In this document: positions 11,192 through 23,365 of the stretch, piece by piece
Position numbering within the stretch: position 1 is the first letter of the stretch
Layout: the number at the start of each line of letters is the position of its first letter
Assembly: GCA_038380435.1 (NCBI GenBank)
Contig: JAWZYU010000017.1
Location: forward strand, 23,993,283 to 24,057,282
Direction of reading: 5' to 3'
From: Ryuthela nishihirai
Lineage: Eukaryota > Arthropoda > Arachnida > Araneae > Heptathelidae
Length of the DNA: 64,000 nt
Notes under the pieces: generated by a model
Database searches by the model: none
What the model saw: only the letters and a program-made list of their open reading frames with translations
Told to the model about the DNA's origin: nothing
Position numbers and translations under genes: made by a program

Positions 11192-13149
11192 CTGAAATTG
11201 AAAACAATACTAATTTTGGTAATAACAGTGTATGGAGGACTATACAGTGTTAAAACATCTTTCAGAAAAATTAAAAAGGCAAGATGAAGTACAAACATAC
11301 AAATACCAATGCTACCAGAATGTTTGATCAAATTCACTGTTGGTACAATAGTATTCAAATTTAATTCATAATGACACTATAAAAATTTCTCATTAATTTC
11401 TGTCAGCATACAACACTACAGTTAAATTAAGTATTAAAACTTAATTTCTTTTTATTGAAGTAAATCTACAAAACACAGTCTATTTCAATCTATTTAAATC
11501 CTATATACAAATTTCAAAGTAAAATTTGATGTAGTATTAGAATAGGAAGCATCTAATTATAAAACATAGTAAGTGCAATTTTAAATATTTAATTATATTT
11601 TAAATTCATTTCTTGGAAACTTTGTTTTATTTACTACAATAAAAACTACATTTCCTTTAAGGTAAGAAAATGCTTATTTTATGAAAATGAGTAGTTTTGC
11701 AATGTCTTTTATTACTGTGAGCAACAAAATATGAAAATCTGATCTACTATTCATGCAAGGAACTCCAAAGTAGTTTTACTCAATTTCAAATTTCTTTAAG
11801 CATTTTATAACTTCTAGAAAAATATAAAAAGGAGAAGAAAAAAAAGACTGCATGGTTATCATTTTAAATAATCATAGTGAAAATATACTGTGATTAGATT
11901 CAATTCCCATTTCACACTGTTTAGTTCCTGAAGCAGGTTTATTCCTTGTGTCTTAGTGGTGTCTCGAAGAATTAATTCAACAAGTAACAGACCTACACTA
12001 TGTTCAAATGCTTAACCATTTGATGGTGGCTCAGTTTCATGGAGATCTTGCTGCTATAGCAACACACTTCCCCTCCAAATTCTTGCAGACGGGTATGATG
12101 AGGCAAGCCGTCATTCTCAGTTTCCATTGACCCCTTCCATCCATTATTTAATCATCTTAAGTGTTCCCACCTTCGTTGCTTCTGGGCATTTGGTCCCAGC
12201 CACTGTGACATGAAAATGTGCCGGGACAGATACTATCCCAGCCACTGTGAAAAGGTTAGCATCCTATCTCTAACTGGAATAAGAGAGCTCATTCTTTAAT
12301 ACAAACTTCTTCGTATGCTGTGTCACAGGACAAATCTGACATACAAAAGAAATTTAAAACCTTGTTGGAAATGTGTGAAAAATAACAAACTAAAACAAGA
12401 AACAATTTTTTTACAAAAGTAATATGGAAAACAAATGCACAGGTAAAAATAGGAAGCATACTGTATAAACACAACTGTGTATTCTTATTTTAACATTTTC
12501 ACCAATTGCTTGTTTTTTCCTTCATTTTTAGGTGGCAAAAAGATCCAAATTCAAATAATTTGACCCATTTGAAAATGCAAACCTGGTCTAGTTAAAAGGA
12601 TATTTTTCAAAAGCAAAATTTTTTTACACATTTTGAGAAAGTTTTATTATCTACTATAATTTTAGTAGCTTTTAAATTTATTTGGCTGTTTTTTTTTCCA
12701 AATCAATATATCAATATTTGTTATATTACTGCTACTTAAATATTTCTTCCTTTCTCTCAATTGCTTGGTCATACATGGAAATAAGGCATAAACTTAGATT
12801 TTTGGAATTGCTTTTTCCACTTCTCCATGAACTGCCATTGAGCAATCCTGCTCTAATGAAATAGATTATAAGGTACCAATGCCAGCATCTATCACTTAGT
12901 GGCCCATCAATAAATCTTGCAATCAATGGGCATATAAAGGGCATAGAGGAAGAGGAAATAGTATTGTTTCAACAAGTCTTAAATTTTCAGTTTTTTTTTA
13001 TTTGCACACATAGCAGGTCCTAGAAACTAACTGTAGTTTATACAGGCCTTCTCATACAAGGACATGCCCCACTAAGACACTGATGATCATTGTCTCAATT
13101 AGAGTTAAGACCACACAACCAACAACACCAACAAACAACCAATGCCATC

Positions 13150-13225
13150 CAGAGTCGAATTTGAACCTGGCAGTTGCAAGTTCACGGCAAACCAACGCAA
13201 TACCACTGTACTACTCAGGCAGTGA
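13150..13225 (-). repeat. tRNA-derived SINE head
   Basis: On the minus strand it reads as a tRNA-like RNA polymerase III promoter: an A-box-like AGTAGTACAGTGGTATTGCG and a B-box-like GGTTCAAATTC about 45 bases later. The stems do not pair as in a working tRNA. A similar tRNA-like sequence occurs at 61118-61197. Confidence 0.5.
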
Positions 13226-14514
13226 GTCTGTAACAGATTGATGGAATGAAGCAGAGCTTCAGTAAATTTATCTATTCCTTAATAGATCAGTGAATTCACA
13301 ACCATGGGTATTGGTAGAAATTTTTTGATGGGGGTTGAAGTGAAATTGTTTTAAGGAAGGTCAATATTTGCCAGGGGGATGGGGGGAAAATTAATGTTTC
13401 AAGATGGAAATATTTAGGTCGAGCCATTCATCAATCAGTGCAGTTGCAAATACAGCAATCATATATACATCAAACAACTCAGGATGCCCGGAAACGAAAT
13501 AAAAAAGAGAAACTTAAAACAACTTGCAAAAAAAAAAAAGGTTTTTATAATAATATAAAAAAAATTAATTATATGCTTCCAAAAACAAAAGAAATGTACC
13601 AAAAATTAATGTTCTACTTTAATGAAAATCTTTTTTTTTTTTATATATATAACTGATATTCAACATAAATTAATTTTTATGATATTTTTTTTTCATGGAT
13701 GTCAGCCTCCCTTCCCTCTCTGATGCCCATGAGCACAACCCAGTCAGTGGAAATATTAAATTTTCTATTTTTATAAAAACACTGCAAATTACTTTTGAGC
13801 AGAATGGCATCAATTGTTGTGGGGTCTTTGAATATCCCATCTCCATAGACTTCCCTTTGCAGACAACCTTGAGTAACAATAAGCATTTCTGTTAAAAATA
13901 GTAAAAACGTTTATCGTTAAATTCTTTGTCGTTGCATATTGTTATCAGCAACTATTGTTTCCTTTGCTATGACAACTTATTACTTTTCTCTATATTGCTG
14001 TGCACTATTTTAAAAACATTTGGTCACCATTAAAAATATACTTTTACAGTTGAAAATTTAATCTTTTAAAATTTTTAAGAATCAATTAAGACTCCCCAGA
14101 TTAAATGCAAAATAACCTAGAGTTTTTCTAACTTATCAGTAATCCATAAATAACATAATGCTTGAAGGGAGGGGGGGGGGGGGTTTGAAGTGATGTCATG
14201 TAACATAAAAATAATATATTTATTTAAGTAATATATTTTTTTCCCATTTTCTGATCCAAAAAAATCAGTTTTTATGTTACCATTTAAAATTATTATCATC
14301 ATAACACACCTGTAATGCTGACTGCAGTGTAAAAAGTGTTGTGTGATGGAAAAGGGAAGTAAAATTTTACTAAAACTGCATTATCTAATTTATGGATGAC
14401 CCTTTGCTTGGTTTCTGATTCCAATACTTATATGAGGGCCTATTTACTGCATTGTAGTTACAGTCACTAAAAATCATTATAGTTAGCCATTTTAACTATG
14501 TATAGAAAACAAAA

Positions 14515-14925
14515 TTACCCTTTAAGCAGCTGCTTACCACAGAAGTCTGACTAGAGTCTGCCAGTATAATACATTCTAGAAAAGATTTGTGAGGAAGGCA
14601 AGACCTCAGCAGAAAGACATGAAAAAAGGCAAAGAATGTGAGTGATTAAATATTATTTCCATCATGTGAGGCAACTTGATTGTCTGTTCCCAACATAGAT
14701 GGTGCTATGAGTGAATCACAAGTCACATTAGCTGAAGAAACAGTTATACACCGGCACTTTAGTGGTCAGAACACCTGGCATGTAATTGGGAGGTATGGAT
14801 TCTAGTCCCACTCACAGCACCACTCAATTTTTTCAGTTAACTATTCAAGAACATTCATACCTTATCTGGGGCTCGAATCCAGATTCATTGGATCAGTAGT
14901 CAAGAGTGCTAACCACTTGGCAACT
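14515..14925 (-). mobile_element. SINE-A copy split by another tRNA-derived SINE
   Basis: 14515-14655 matches the SINE-A body (AAGCAGCTGCTTACCACAGA ... ACCTCAGCAGAAAGAC). 14855-14925 matches its tRNA-like head (GGGGCTCGAATCCAG ... GTGCTAACCACTTGG). Between them, on the plus strand at about 14751-14825, is a different tRNA-like head with A box TTAGTGGTCAGAACACCTGG and B box GGATTCTAGTCCC. SINE-A is transcribed right to left here. Confidence 0.65.
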
Positions 14926-15018
14926 GGAAAGTTATGTACATTTGATACTAACTTTATATTTTTCTCCCTGCTAATAGATCAAACCACATGATGGTTTTAA
15001 ACACTTCTAACCACTTAC

Positions 15019-15179
15019 CTATATAATCCATAACATCCCCAACTATGAAACTATCAGATGGCATTTGTAATCCAAGCCCAATTTTTGAATCTACTACAAT
15101 TGGAAAATTAAAGCCATTTTGCATTAGAAGAGGCAAAGAAAGTTGCTGGCCACGTAAACGTATAATCACTTCATCAGCA
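15019..15179 (-). CDS. KDM7: KDM7-type histone demethylase, coding exon 5 (pre-JmjC region)
   Basis: A 161-base exon after a polypyrimidine tract ending CCAG, with a perfect GTAAGT donor. It begins SADEVIIRLRGQQLSLPLLM and ends DSFIVGDVMDYIG. This matches the PHF8 segment running from SSDEVILK through NSFSVPILV to TVRDVEHYVG, the N-terminal part of the catalytic module. It enters in phase 2 and leaves in phase 1. The frame is intact over 53 whole codons, and I see no frameshift or stop. Confidence 0.92.
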
Positions 15180-15304
15180 CTGGAAAAAAAAAAAATGTTA
15201 AAAATCATATTTTATAATTAAAATGCTTAAGGGAAAGATATAATTATTAACTTTTTATTCTACAAATTCTTTTTCTTACTTTTTTAAATAAAAATATGAT
15301 TTTT

Positions 15305-15366
15305 TGGATACACTGTCATTTGTACTGAATACACTGTCACTGTCCTGGATACACTGTCATTTGTAC
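15305..15366 (+). repeat. Threefold GATACACTGTCAT motif
   Basis: The motif (T/G)GATACACTGTCA occurs three times (near 15306, 15329 and 15347), twice followed by TTTGTAC. An inverted copy, ATGACAGTGTATCCAGG, lies at 15956-15972 beside the Tc1 fragment. They may be remnants of that element's terminal repeats. Confidence 0.4.
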
Positions 15367-15456
15367 AAAAAGATCTTGATTCCAATGCTATTTTGCATTC
15401 AAGTTTTGTCATTAGTGAGAAAATTGCAAAATATTCGAAAAATTATTCTGATTATA

Positions 15457-15625
15457 AAAATAAATACCCCCTCAAGCAGCTGCTTGCCACAGAGGTCTGA
15501 CAGGAGCCTGTCAGTTTATATGCCACAGTAGGAGATCTGAGAGGATGGCAGGACCTCAGCAGAAAAACGACACACACATCCATGCCTAAATTCCGGGGCT
15601 CAAACCCAGGTCCCTTAGATCAGAC
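15457..15625 (-). mobile_element. SINE-A copy (tRNA-derived SINE)
   Basis: A good copy of the family, from an A/T-rich tail (AAATAAATACCCCCTCAAGC) to the head, here truncated within the A box. Read on the minus strand the family starts with a tRNA-like region (B box GGGTTTGAGCCCC in this copy). A body with CAGGCTCCTGTCAGACCTCT follows, and it ends in CTGCTTGAGGGGGTATTTAT. Related copies lie at 14.5, 33.2, 35.2, 37.5, 52.2 and 59.1 kb. Confidence 0.75.
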
Positions 15626-15939
15626 TGCCTGCAAACAGTTTTTGGTATGTTGTGTCCAGAGAGAAAAAAATATGATGGTAACATAAATTTATCCTGTAGA
15701 ATCACAACCAGGCAGATTGATAACTTGCTGCCAATATAGAAAATACTCTTACAGAGCTTACAACAAAATTTTAATTTTTTTTCTTTATCTCTTGATGAAA
15801 GCAGTGATATGTCTGATATAGCTCCGTTAGCAACATTTGAGTGAATTTATGCTAATTTACACATAACAGAAGAATTTCGTGGACTTTATGCAATGAAGGG
15901 TGAAAAGACCACACAGGTGATATTTTTCATGCTTTTTCT

Positions 15940-16325
15940 GTACAGCCCTTTACGATGACAGTGTATCCAGGAAAACTCTGGTGTCTATCAACAAGATAAT
16001 GCACCAATCATATGCCCCAGAAGGTTTCAAACTGGTTTCAGGAACAACAATGAATTCTCCATCCTTCCTTTCCTGTCCAACTTACCAGATCTCAACCCAA
16101 TGGAGAATGTTTGGGATCTACTGGAAAAAGCGATTTGATGCTCCAACCTGGTAATGTGCAGGCATTACAGGACACATTGTGGAATGCATGGGTAACATTA
16201 TCATAGGATACCCTGTAACATCTTGTGGAGTCCATGCCCTGATGTGTAAGGGTTGTAATATGGGCAAAATGTGGTCCTATAAAGTATTAGGTAAGTGTTG
16301 CTAATGCAAACCCAACTCAGTGTAC
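15940..16325 (+). mobile_element. Tc1 transposase 3' fragment
   Basis: On the plus strand the fragment reads GVYQQDNAPI, then NLPDLNPMENVWDLLEKAI. These are the second catalytic Asp region and the conserved proline/asparagine block of Tc1 transposases. A stop follows at once, and the 5' two-thirds of the element is missing. The right end probably lies at CACTGAGTTGGGTTTGC (inverted) near 16322. Confidence 0.75.
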
Positions 16326-19057
16326 ATAGAAACATTATGATTTTCAAAAGATAATTATAATGTATGTGTAAATAATAAAATAATATAATGTGCTTAGTTT
16401 AGCAAAGCTAAAGAGTTCAAACCTAAATATTTGCTCCTTTTTTTTAAGGGGAAGAGGGAAATCAGAGCAAAAAGAACAGGTAAGCTTCCTGTTACAGGGA
16501 GAATTGCTACAGATGGTGATTATATCTATGATGACTAAATCCATGCACAGGATAAGATCTGCTACAATGAATGTATATCTCAGTATACAGAATGGGAAAA
16601 TCAATATATTAATAAACTTTGATGGAATAAAAATCTATCAGAAAAAAGGAATTGAAAATATATCAGAAAAAAAATCTATACGTAATATTTGGTGCATCTT
16701 GAAGACTTCTACAAGTCATATGACCTTGATTAAAGCTATAACTATGAAACAATGTCATAATATTAACCATTACAAATACAATTTACAATAACATAGTAAA
16801 ACTGATGTACATGGTGTATTGGACACACTTGTTCTTTTTTAAATATTTATTTAAAATCTAATCTTCAATAATATATCATTACTGTAACATAATAATTATT
16901 TATTAACATTCAGTAAACTTTCAATTATCTGCCACTTTATTTAGCAGTAGGCTTACACTAAATGGCATATTTCCAAAGTGCTCATTACAAATTGTCCCCT
17001 TATGTAACAGCATATTCTTGGCAGCATTCTGCATCTCCCAAGTCTGAAAACTGGCCACTAGGGGTGCTGAACCCTCAGATTGAATGTGCTGAGTGATATT
17101 TAGTTTGAAAGTTGCCACCATTGTAATTTGATGATTCAGCAATATCTCCCATTTATATCCCTCAATCAATTGTGCATACTTAAACTATGGAACTATGGCA
17201 TCTAAAAAAATGATATACAGAAAAAGCAGACATGTTTCAAGCAAGCTGATATTCATATGCTTTTCAAGAGATCTGAGAAAACATATATGGCCTCCAAAAA
17301 TAGTTTTATATCACCAACTTCTAGATCCAGAGTTGGATCTGGGAGGGGAGGCAAGGAGGACTGCCCCCTTTCCCCTTGAAAATGCTAGTAAGGGTAATGG
17401 AGGCATAAATTAAAAAAAAAAGCACAATTCATGCATTTGTTTCAAGAACTGTTTTAAAGATCTCTAGAATGAAAGAAAAAATATTATACTGCAAAGGAAA
17501 TCCAGTCTTTTGGCTTATTACTTTTTGTACAGTTATATTGCATCACCTACTTTATTTTAACCTTTTATTTTCCTAGATCTGGGTCTGTCAAGATCTGATA
17601 TTGCTGATCTACTAGAGGAAGAAGTAGGTGATGCATCAGATCTTAAAACTCCTGAGGGGCAGTGAACTCTGTAAACTCTATTGCTTACAGTGTTATGTAA
17701 ATATGAACAGTAAATAGTGTAATTTTGGAATATTATATATAAAACTTTAATTGTGTCCAAAACACTACATCTACTGTACATTCTAAATCAAGTGAACAGT
17801 ATTACTGTCTCAGTGCTCTCAAATATAGTACTGTAATGATCTTGAATTGACATTGAATACATTGAATACGGTGAGTACTTATATTACTATGTGCATGGTC
17901 TTTATTATTTACTATTATTTATTACATTACATTTATATTACACTGTTGTTAAGGACTGAAAAAGTGCAGAACTCAATAGGTTTAATAACGAGTATTGGCA
18001 TATTATAAAACATGAAAGAAAATATGTATTGATGTATAACAAAAACAACACACTTATGTAGAAAATCACAGCTTTACTTTGTGAATCAGGACTATGTCGG
18101 CTGTTTTTGTATTGTCAATACAAATTTTAACATTATGGCCACTGTCTGGAATCTTATCATTAGTTATTACAGCAATGACACAAATGTATATTAGCTGAGC
18201 TGCAGGAGGTGGGATGATTCTACCAAAGCAAACAATAGTCAAAGATCTCGTCACTTAGCAAATATCTTCATTTGACTGTGGCAGGTTCAACAAGCTTAAA
18301 CTTTCCTAACAAGATATGTTTGAACTGGGTTGCCATTTTTTTTATTTTGCCAAGGAAGGATACTTATATATGAATTTAAGAACAACATTAAATATGAAAG
18401 TATAAAATGTGTTTAACATTTGTCTACAAGAGAATGCTAATATTTTATTTTAACATGGGATTTCATCAGCAATGTGTAATTCAGTTGACTAAATGTATTG
18501 TTTTGAACTTGCTACTTAAAGGTCTCTGTTCCAATCCCAGCTGTCACTAAAGTTTTTTTTTTCATTATAATTATTTTAAAACCATATCTTTTTTCATAAT
18601 TCACTGTAAAAAAAAACTAATATATGTAATAAATAATATATATATAATAAATTGATATTGTAAATGAAATATAACCAAAAGAACAAAAGAGACAACTTTA
18701 AAAGTATTAATTTATGATGGGGTAATTCAGTTTAAAATAATAAATATAAATTTATAATCAAAGCGGAGTCAAAGAAAAGTAAACCTGAATATTAGATATA
18801 ATTTTCACGAAGTTTTTTTAAAATATCACTAGAATGGAGAGGAAAAATACATATACATATAGGTAATTATGACAGTAGAGGGGCAAAATACTGAATTGAA
18901 GTAGAAAGGACAAGAACACCTTTTTGAATTTGTTTTTCGTTCCCCCCCCCCCAAATTGTTTCTTCACTGATGCATTTTGTAAATAGCTGTGAAAAAAAGA
19001 ATATATACATTACAAATTGTATTTTTAGTCCTATTCAGTTCAATTCAATATCAGGCA

Positions 19058-19709
19058 TCTACCCATTTTTTTCCTATATCCAGGGCCTTGTCTGTTGTAG
19101 TCAAAGTGCTCCACCAAAAATTTTCGTCATGAGGCACCAATAGAGATAATATATATGAGTATTCTTCTTCAGTCAGCAGGTCTGAAAATGGCTATGAGAC
19201 CACAGAAAGCATTTGGACCAAAAGTGTAATATGGACCAGAAAGTGGGTTGGGTTGTTTTACCTCTGAGCAGCACTTTTTTGCACACCAAGGGCTAAATGG
19301 CCAGGTCACATGGACCCTGAAGGCTCAGAGAAGGTTGGGGGAGGGACCCACTGGAACAGATGTTAGGAGACAGATGGTAGCCTCCCATCACGGCAATCCA
19401 GCGTGTTCTTTAACGTGCACAGGGTATATGGTTCTCCTGCACACGGGGCCATGGCTTAACATCCCATCCGATGGACAGCGGCCTTTCCAAGCCCATCGGT
19501 GTCCCCTACTGACTGGGCAGAGCGGGGAATTTTGCAGAGATAAATCTCAATGCTGACCCAGCTGGGACTCGAACCTGGGAACTACAGATTACGAACAAAA
19601 AGTGAGATCAATTCCAGTCATATCTCTTGTAGAGCAATCAGGATCTGCATTATTTTCTGGTCCACTCATTTTTTCCCTACATCCAGGGCACTACCTGTTG
19701 TAGTCAAGT
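19058..19709 (+). repeat. Direct duplication flanking a SINE-B copy
   Basis: The phrase near 19069-19106 (TTTTTTCCTATATCCAGGGC, then TGTTGTAGTCAA) is repeated at 19668-19708 (TTTTTTCCCTACATCCAGGG, then TGTTGTAGTCAA). GGACCAGAAAGTG occurs at 19234-19246 and near 19748-19760. The SINE-B copy lies between the pairs. The arrangement suggests a duplicated host repeat, one copy of which received the SINE. Confidence 0.5.
19247..19600 (-). mobile_element. SINE-B copy, 5' truncated (tRNA-derived SINE)
   Basis: Matches the full SINE-B copy at 59351-59741 from GGTTGGGTTGTTTTACCTCT through GACTCGAACCTGGG and the following ATTACGA, but lacks the outer A-box half of the tRNA-like head. AAAGTG borders both sides (about 19241-19246 and near 19607), a plausible short target duplication. 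Transcription would be right to left. Confidence 0.75.
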
Positions 19710-19940
19710 ATGGTCCAGTCCTCTATGACTGGAAAAGAAAGATGACTGGACCAGAAAGTGATGCACATCCTGATTGCTTACACAAAAAAAACATCAGCTA
19801 GGAGGCTCTTGTGTGTGTTGTCATGCGCTCTGGCTAAGAAAGGCTATGTGGAGATGGAGTCCCCAAATGCACTTAAAATGACAGGAGTTTGCTAGATGGA
19901 GTTGTAGCGTATCATCGACAATAGAGGAAGGATTGATCAG

Positions 19941-20006
19941 CAGCTGGTAGCTCAGCAGTCAGAGCACCTGACATGTCATCAGAAGGATGTGGGTTTAGAC
20001 AACACC
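19941..20006 (+). repeat. tRNA-like SINE head, decayed
   Basis: A-box-like TGGTAGCTCAGCAGTCAGAG, with ACCTGACATGTCATCAGAAG following where an anticodon arm would be. A weak B-box-like GGGTTTAGACAACACC lies near 19991. It resembles the head at 29531-29611. The downstream segment to about 20100 may be its body. Confidence 0.45.
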
Positions 20007-20202
20007 TCCTAGAAGACAAGGCCAAACAACTATGTCACTGAATAATAATGACGTCACCCTAGTTAGACCCAAGTGCTACCCCATGCCAGACAGCTTACAT
20101 AGTTAGGTTAACTCAGTTCACAAAGAGGAATGAGTGAAGTGGCTATCGAAGTAATGTGCTAATCAACACGTTTCATAATTTTTTTTCCTGTGTGAAATAA
20201 TA

Positions 20203-20354
20203 ATGCCCTTTCGTTGTTGCATACTATATTGCCATATTGCTGGGGCAAGGAATGAGGGAAAAGTTTCAGTGTTAGGATTTCCAAAAGATGAAGATTTGCA
20301 AAGACAATGACTGCAATATCAAGAAAGAATTTCGTGTCAACTGAAAGTTCGAAA
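20203..20354 (+). pseudogene. THAP-domain exon with an in-frame stop
   Basis: Starts at ATG 20203 and reads MPFRCCILYC, then GKVSVLGFPKDEDLQRQ before TGA at 20308-20310. The frame then continues LQYQERISCQLKVRK to a GTAAGT donor at 20355. THAP domains are C2CH zinc modules that bind DNA and occur in host regulators and in P-element- and Kolobok-type transposases. The first Cys pair and the conserved FP are visible. The stop falls where THAP domains carry an invariant Trp (TGG to TGA). The second zinc half (CxxH) was not found downstream. Most likely a dead gene or transposon relic; a sequencing error cannot be excluded. Confidence 0.55.
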
Positions 20355-21090
20355 GTAAGTTAACTTTAATGCAGTTTATATCTGTAATAGTGTGTAGTTT
20401 ATATCTGTAATAAAGAAGTTTAATTTTTGATTAAATTTTTCATGCAAGTTGATGAATGTGAAATAGTAGATGTGTATATATATATATAATAGAGTATTAC
20501 AAGCTGTAATTATTGTTGTGGTTCGCTACGAAAAAATGGTGGAGGTAGTTTTGACTGTAAGGTTCAGTTCAAAATTTTGGAACTATTCGTAATGTATAAG
20601 AATGTTACAAACTAGACTTTTTTCGTTCTTAATATTTAAAGTATACAAATCACTTCAAATCGCTATTTTTTTGGCAGCCGTCTTCCAAGTTATTGCAAAA
20701 TCAAGTTAATAATCATTTCATCTGTAGATCTGAAATAGGATATGTAAATTAATCATATTTTTTGCATTCACATTATTAAAAACCAATTACTTTATTATTG
20801 ATGTCCACTATTGAAGCTGTATTTTTGAAATTGATAGTTATTGAAGAGAATCTGTGAACGACCTATTTCCAATTTTCAGTAGCTATACATCATAATCTTT
20901 TGCGATTCTTGCTTTCATTGTTTACTTATCAGAATTTAAACATTATAGTAATTTTTAGATCATTGAAATTATTCTGTATTTACAGTTTGAGACAAAAGAT
21001 TTTAGCTAATGATTTTTGTTTGTGGAACACAGTAATATTAATATGTTTACAATACTTCAGTAACATTTTGGGCTGAAACCCTCAAAATTT

Positions 21091-21520
21091 TGTTGGTAAA
21101 TAGTATTGACCAAATTCACATTGGAGATACAAATTAAATGATTTAACCACAAATATTTCAAAGCTGAAAAATGTACCATATCATTTATAAAATGTATATA
21201 TATAAAATAATGTAAATAAGTATGTTAAAATGAGAGCACTTGTACTATGCACTAATTATTGAGCACTAATTATTGAGGTACTATGTGGTTACATAGTACC
21301 TCAATAATTTTGCTAAGGTTAATAAGAGTGACCTAATTCATATTGGAGATAAAGTAAATGATTTAGCCATAAATATTACAAAGCTATAACATACAACATG
21401 TACCATATCATTTATAAAATTAAATAACTATGTTAATGTTAATTTTATAGTACACAATTGTGATAAAATGGTTAGTATTAAGAGGTACTTGTACAAGTTA
21501 TACTATGTAACAGTGGTACT
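21091..21520 (+). repeat. Imperfect tandem duplication of about 230 bases with a hairpin at the junction
   Basis: Blocks AAATTCACATTGGAGATACA, AATGATTTAACCACAAATAT and TGTACCATATCATTTATAAA (about 21112-21192) recur as diverged versions at about 21333-21420. Near the junction a palindrome occupies about 21268-21312 (ATTATTGAGGTACTATGT, spacer, ACATAGTACCTCAATAAT). It is preceded by a doubled GCACTAATTATTGA. Confidence 0.55.
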
Positions 21521-22604
21521 GAATTGAGACACTTAGAATTATCTATTTTAACAAATCAGTCTGCTTTTAGTTATGGGATTTTATGCAGTGGTGGAGCATA
21601 TCTATATATATTTAGATATATAAAAATATGCGCATAGGTTACAAAATAATAAAGATTCATGCCTCCTCTTTTAGAAACTTCACAGAAATAAAACCATAAT
21701 TCTGTAACAGGGTTTTTGAACCTTTTAATTTGGTGTCATTTCTGAAATCATTTATTTACGTGACATGCTTGTGTTATAGCCCCCTTTTTTTGCCTCTTAG
21801 TTGATTTTTTTCCAGTTAAATATTTATTGAGTAATTTCAATAGAATTACACTTGCCAGTCTTTTAACACTGAAAATGAATAACTGCATTCATGATTGTGG
21901 ATAATTCAAATGTGTGTGTGTGTGCATATATTCAGTAGTTAATTTTCACAGATGTCCTGTAGACATGGGACTCATGAAATAGATATTCAGGTTTGATGGA
22001 ATTTTTTGACTACGTGTTTGAGATGATGACTTCCTTTAGTTTTCATATAATATTTTACCTAAAAATTTTTGGCTCCTAATTAGTGATAACTGGTTACTTG
22101 TATGTACAAAAATTCTCCAAAAAATATTCATGAACAATGAGGATAGCTTCATGAATTTGTGAGTAACCTTTAGACTAATATTTTCTTCAGTTGATGATGC
22201 ATCTAAAATTTTCAGAGCATTGTATGCACAGACTAATAAATAGTTGCTTTGATTGAAATTACAGAACTGTGCAATTAAGAAATTAATTATTACAATCAAT
22301 ACAGCTAAAAGGATTACTTAGGAGAAAAAGAAGTCTTCAAATGAAAAAGAGCTCTTTCAAAATATAAACTGGCTATTATTTTCTGAAAATTTTAATTATG
22401 CCATGAAGATGTTGGCAGTAGTGAGCAATATCATTCAAAACCAATAAAAGCATGGCCAAATAAATTATTTTGTCCATCATTTTAAAATTTTGACTTTTTG
22501 TGGTAAAAGGACATATAGCAATAATATTTTCAGCACCACTGGTTATTTAGCACTAATAAGAGTTTTGAAGTAGTAGTAAATCCTAAGTTTATTAGAACAC
22601 ATAC

Positions 22605-22663
22605 CTTGGAAAATGTCTGGATCTTAATTCTTTAACAAATACTGGTGTACCTGTTTGAACAGC
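22605..22663 (-). CDS. KDM7: KDM7-type histone demethylase, coding exon 4
   Basis: A 59-base exon with acceptor TTTACAG and donor GTATGT. It reads AVQTGTPVFVKELRSRHFP and ends in phase 2. The TGTPVFVKELRSR block corresponds to the well-conserved TGSPTFVRELRSRTF block of PHF8, at the entry to the region that packs against the JmjC fold. It joins exons 3 and 5 in frame. Confidence 0.9.
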
Positions 22664-22984
22664 CTGTAAATCAATGATAAGACTATTAAATAAAATTACT
22701 AAATATTAAAAAAATAGTTAAAACATATTACTATGACTACATTACAACCATTTATTAGAGAGATAGAAACAGTAATTATTAAAGTGAAAACATCGGCAAG
22801 GGATTGTGATATTCACTAGCAGAGGCAGAGAGATTGGTTATTCTTGAGTCCCAAAGTACAAAAACAATACTTTTGCTTCAAAATTCAATAAAAAAGCAAT
22901 CAAAACACATTTTAACTTGTTTGCTGCATCCCTGGCATCATTTGTACAGAAGCCAGAACTTTATGGCAATGTCACGTGCACACA

Positions 22985-23365
22985 TAAAAGATAGTTTCCT
23001 CTAACAGAATGCACCAACAAAGAACAATGAGCAGTAATATGACTTCTGCAAGCTGAAGGTGTACATTCAGTGGGGATTCACAGAAGAATGCTGATACAAT
23101 ATGGGGAAAGATTGTTTTAATCATAAAAATGTCAATAAGTGTATAAACTACTACAGAAATGGGCAAACAAGTCTAATGGATGAAGATTATTCAGGATGGC
23201 TTCAGACATCAACCACCATCTTGAACAAATCAATTGAACATGTTGAAGTCATGATCAAAAACAATAGATAGGCAGTAGAATAATTAAAATTTGAGTTATT
23301 GGAACATCCACCATACAGCCCTGATTTGTCACCATGTGACTACTTTTGTTTTGGATCAAAGAGGC
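22985..23365 (+). mobile_element. Mariner transposase relic with internal deletion
   Basis: Plus-strand frames show mariner N-terminal sequence (about 23026-23110: LLQAEGVHSVGIHRRMLIQY and then GERLF). A DEDYSGWLQTSTT-type linker follows near 23180. About 40 codons later comes the C-terminal LLEHPPYSPDLSPCDYFCF block (23296-23355). The catalytic middle is missing, so this is a deleted, dead copy. It abuts the SINE-B copy on its right. Confidence 0.75.

Larger units (their letters stand above)
11192..15018. other. KDM7 intron 5
   Basis: About 3.8 kb between exons 5 and 6. It contains a tRNA-like SINE head at 13150-13225 and a nested SINE pair at 14515-14925. The slightly GC-richer segment 12020-12250 repeats the phrase CCCAGCCACTGTGA twice (near 12197 and 12238) but shows no coding frame. 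Remaining sequence is AT-rich with nothing recognised. Confidence 0.6.
15180..22604. other. KDM7 intron 4
   Basis: About 7.4 kb. It holds a SINE-A copy, a Tc1 fragment, a SINE-B copy inside a duplicated segment, a tRNA-like head, a broken THAP exon and a local tandem duplication, listed separately. The intervals 16330-19050 and 21530-22604 hold no element I can name. An open frame after a good acceptor at 17577-17664 is discussed in the findings. Confidence 0.6.

Noticed and set aside
19248..19556. A 102-codon frame, with similar frames at 27185-27450 and 59342-59776
   Set aside because: These repeat one another because they are copies of SINE-B, read on the strand opposite its transcription. 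They are not genes.
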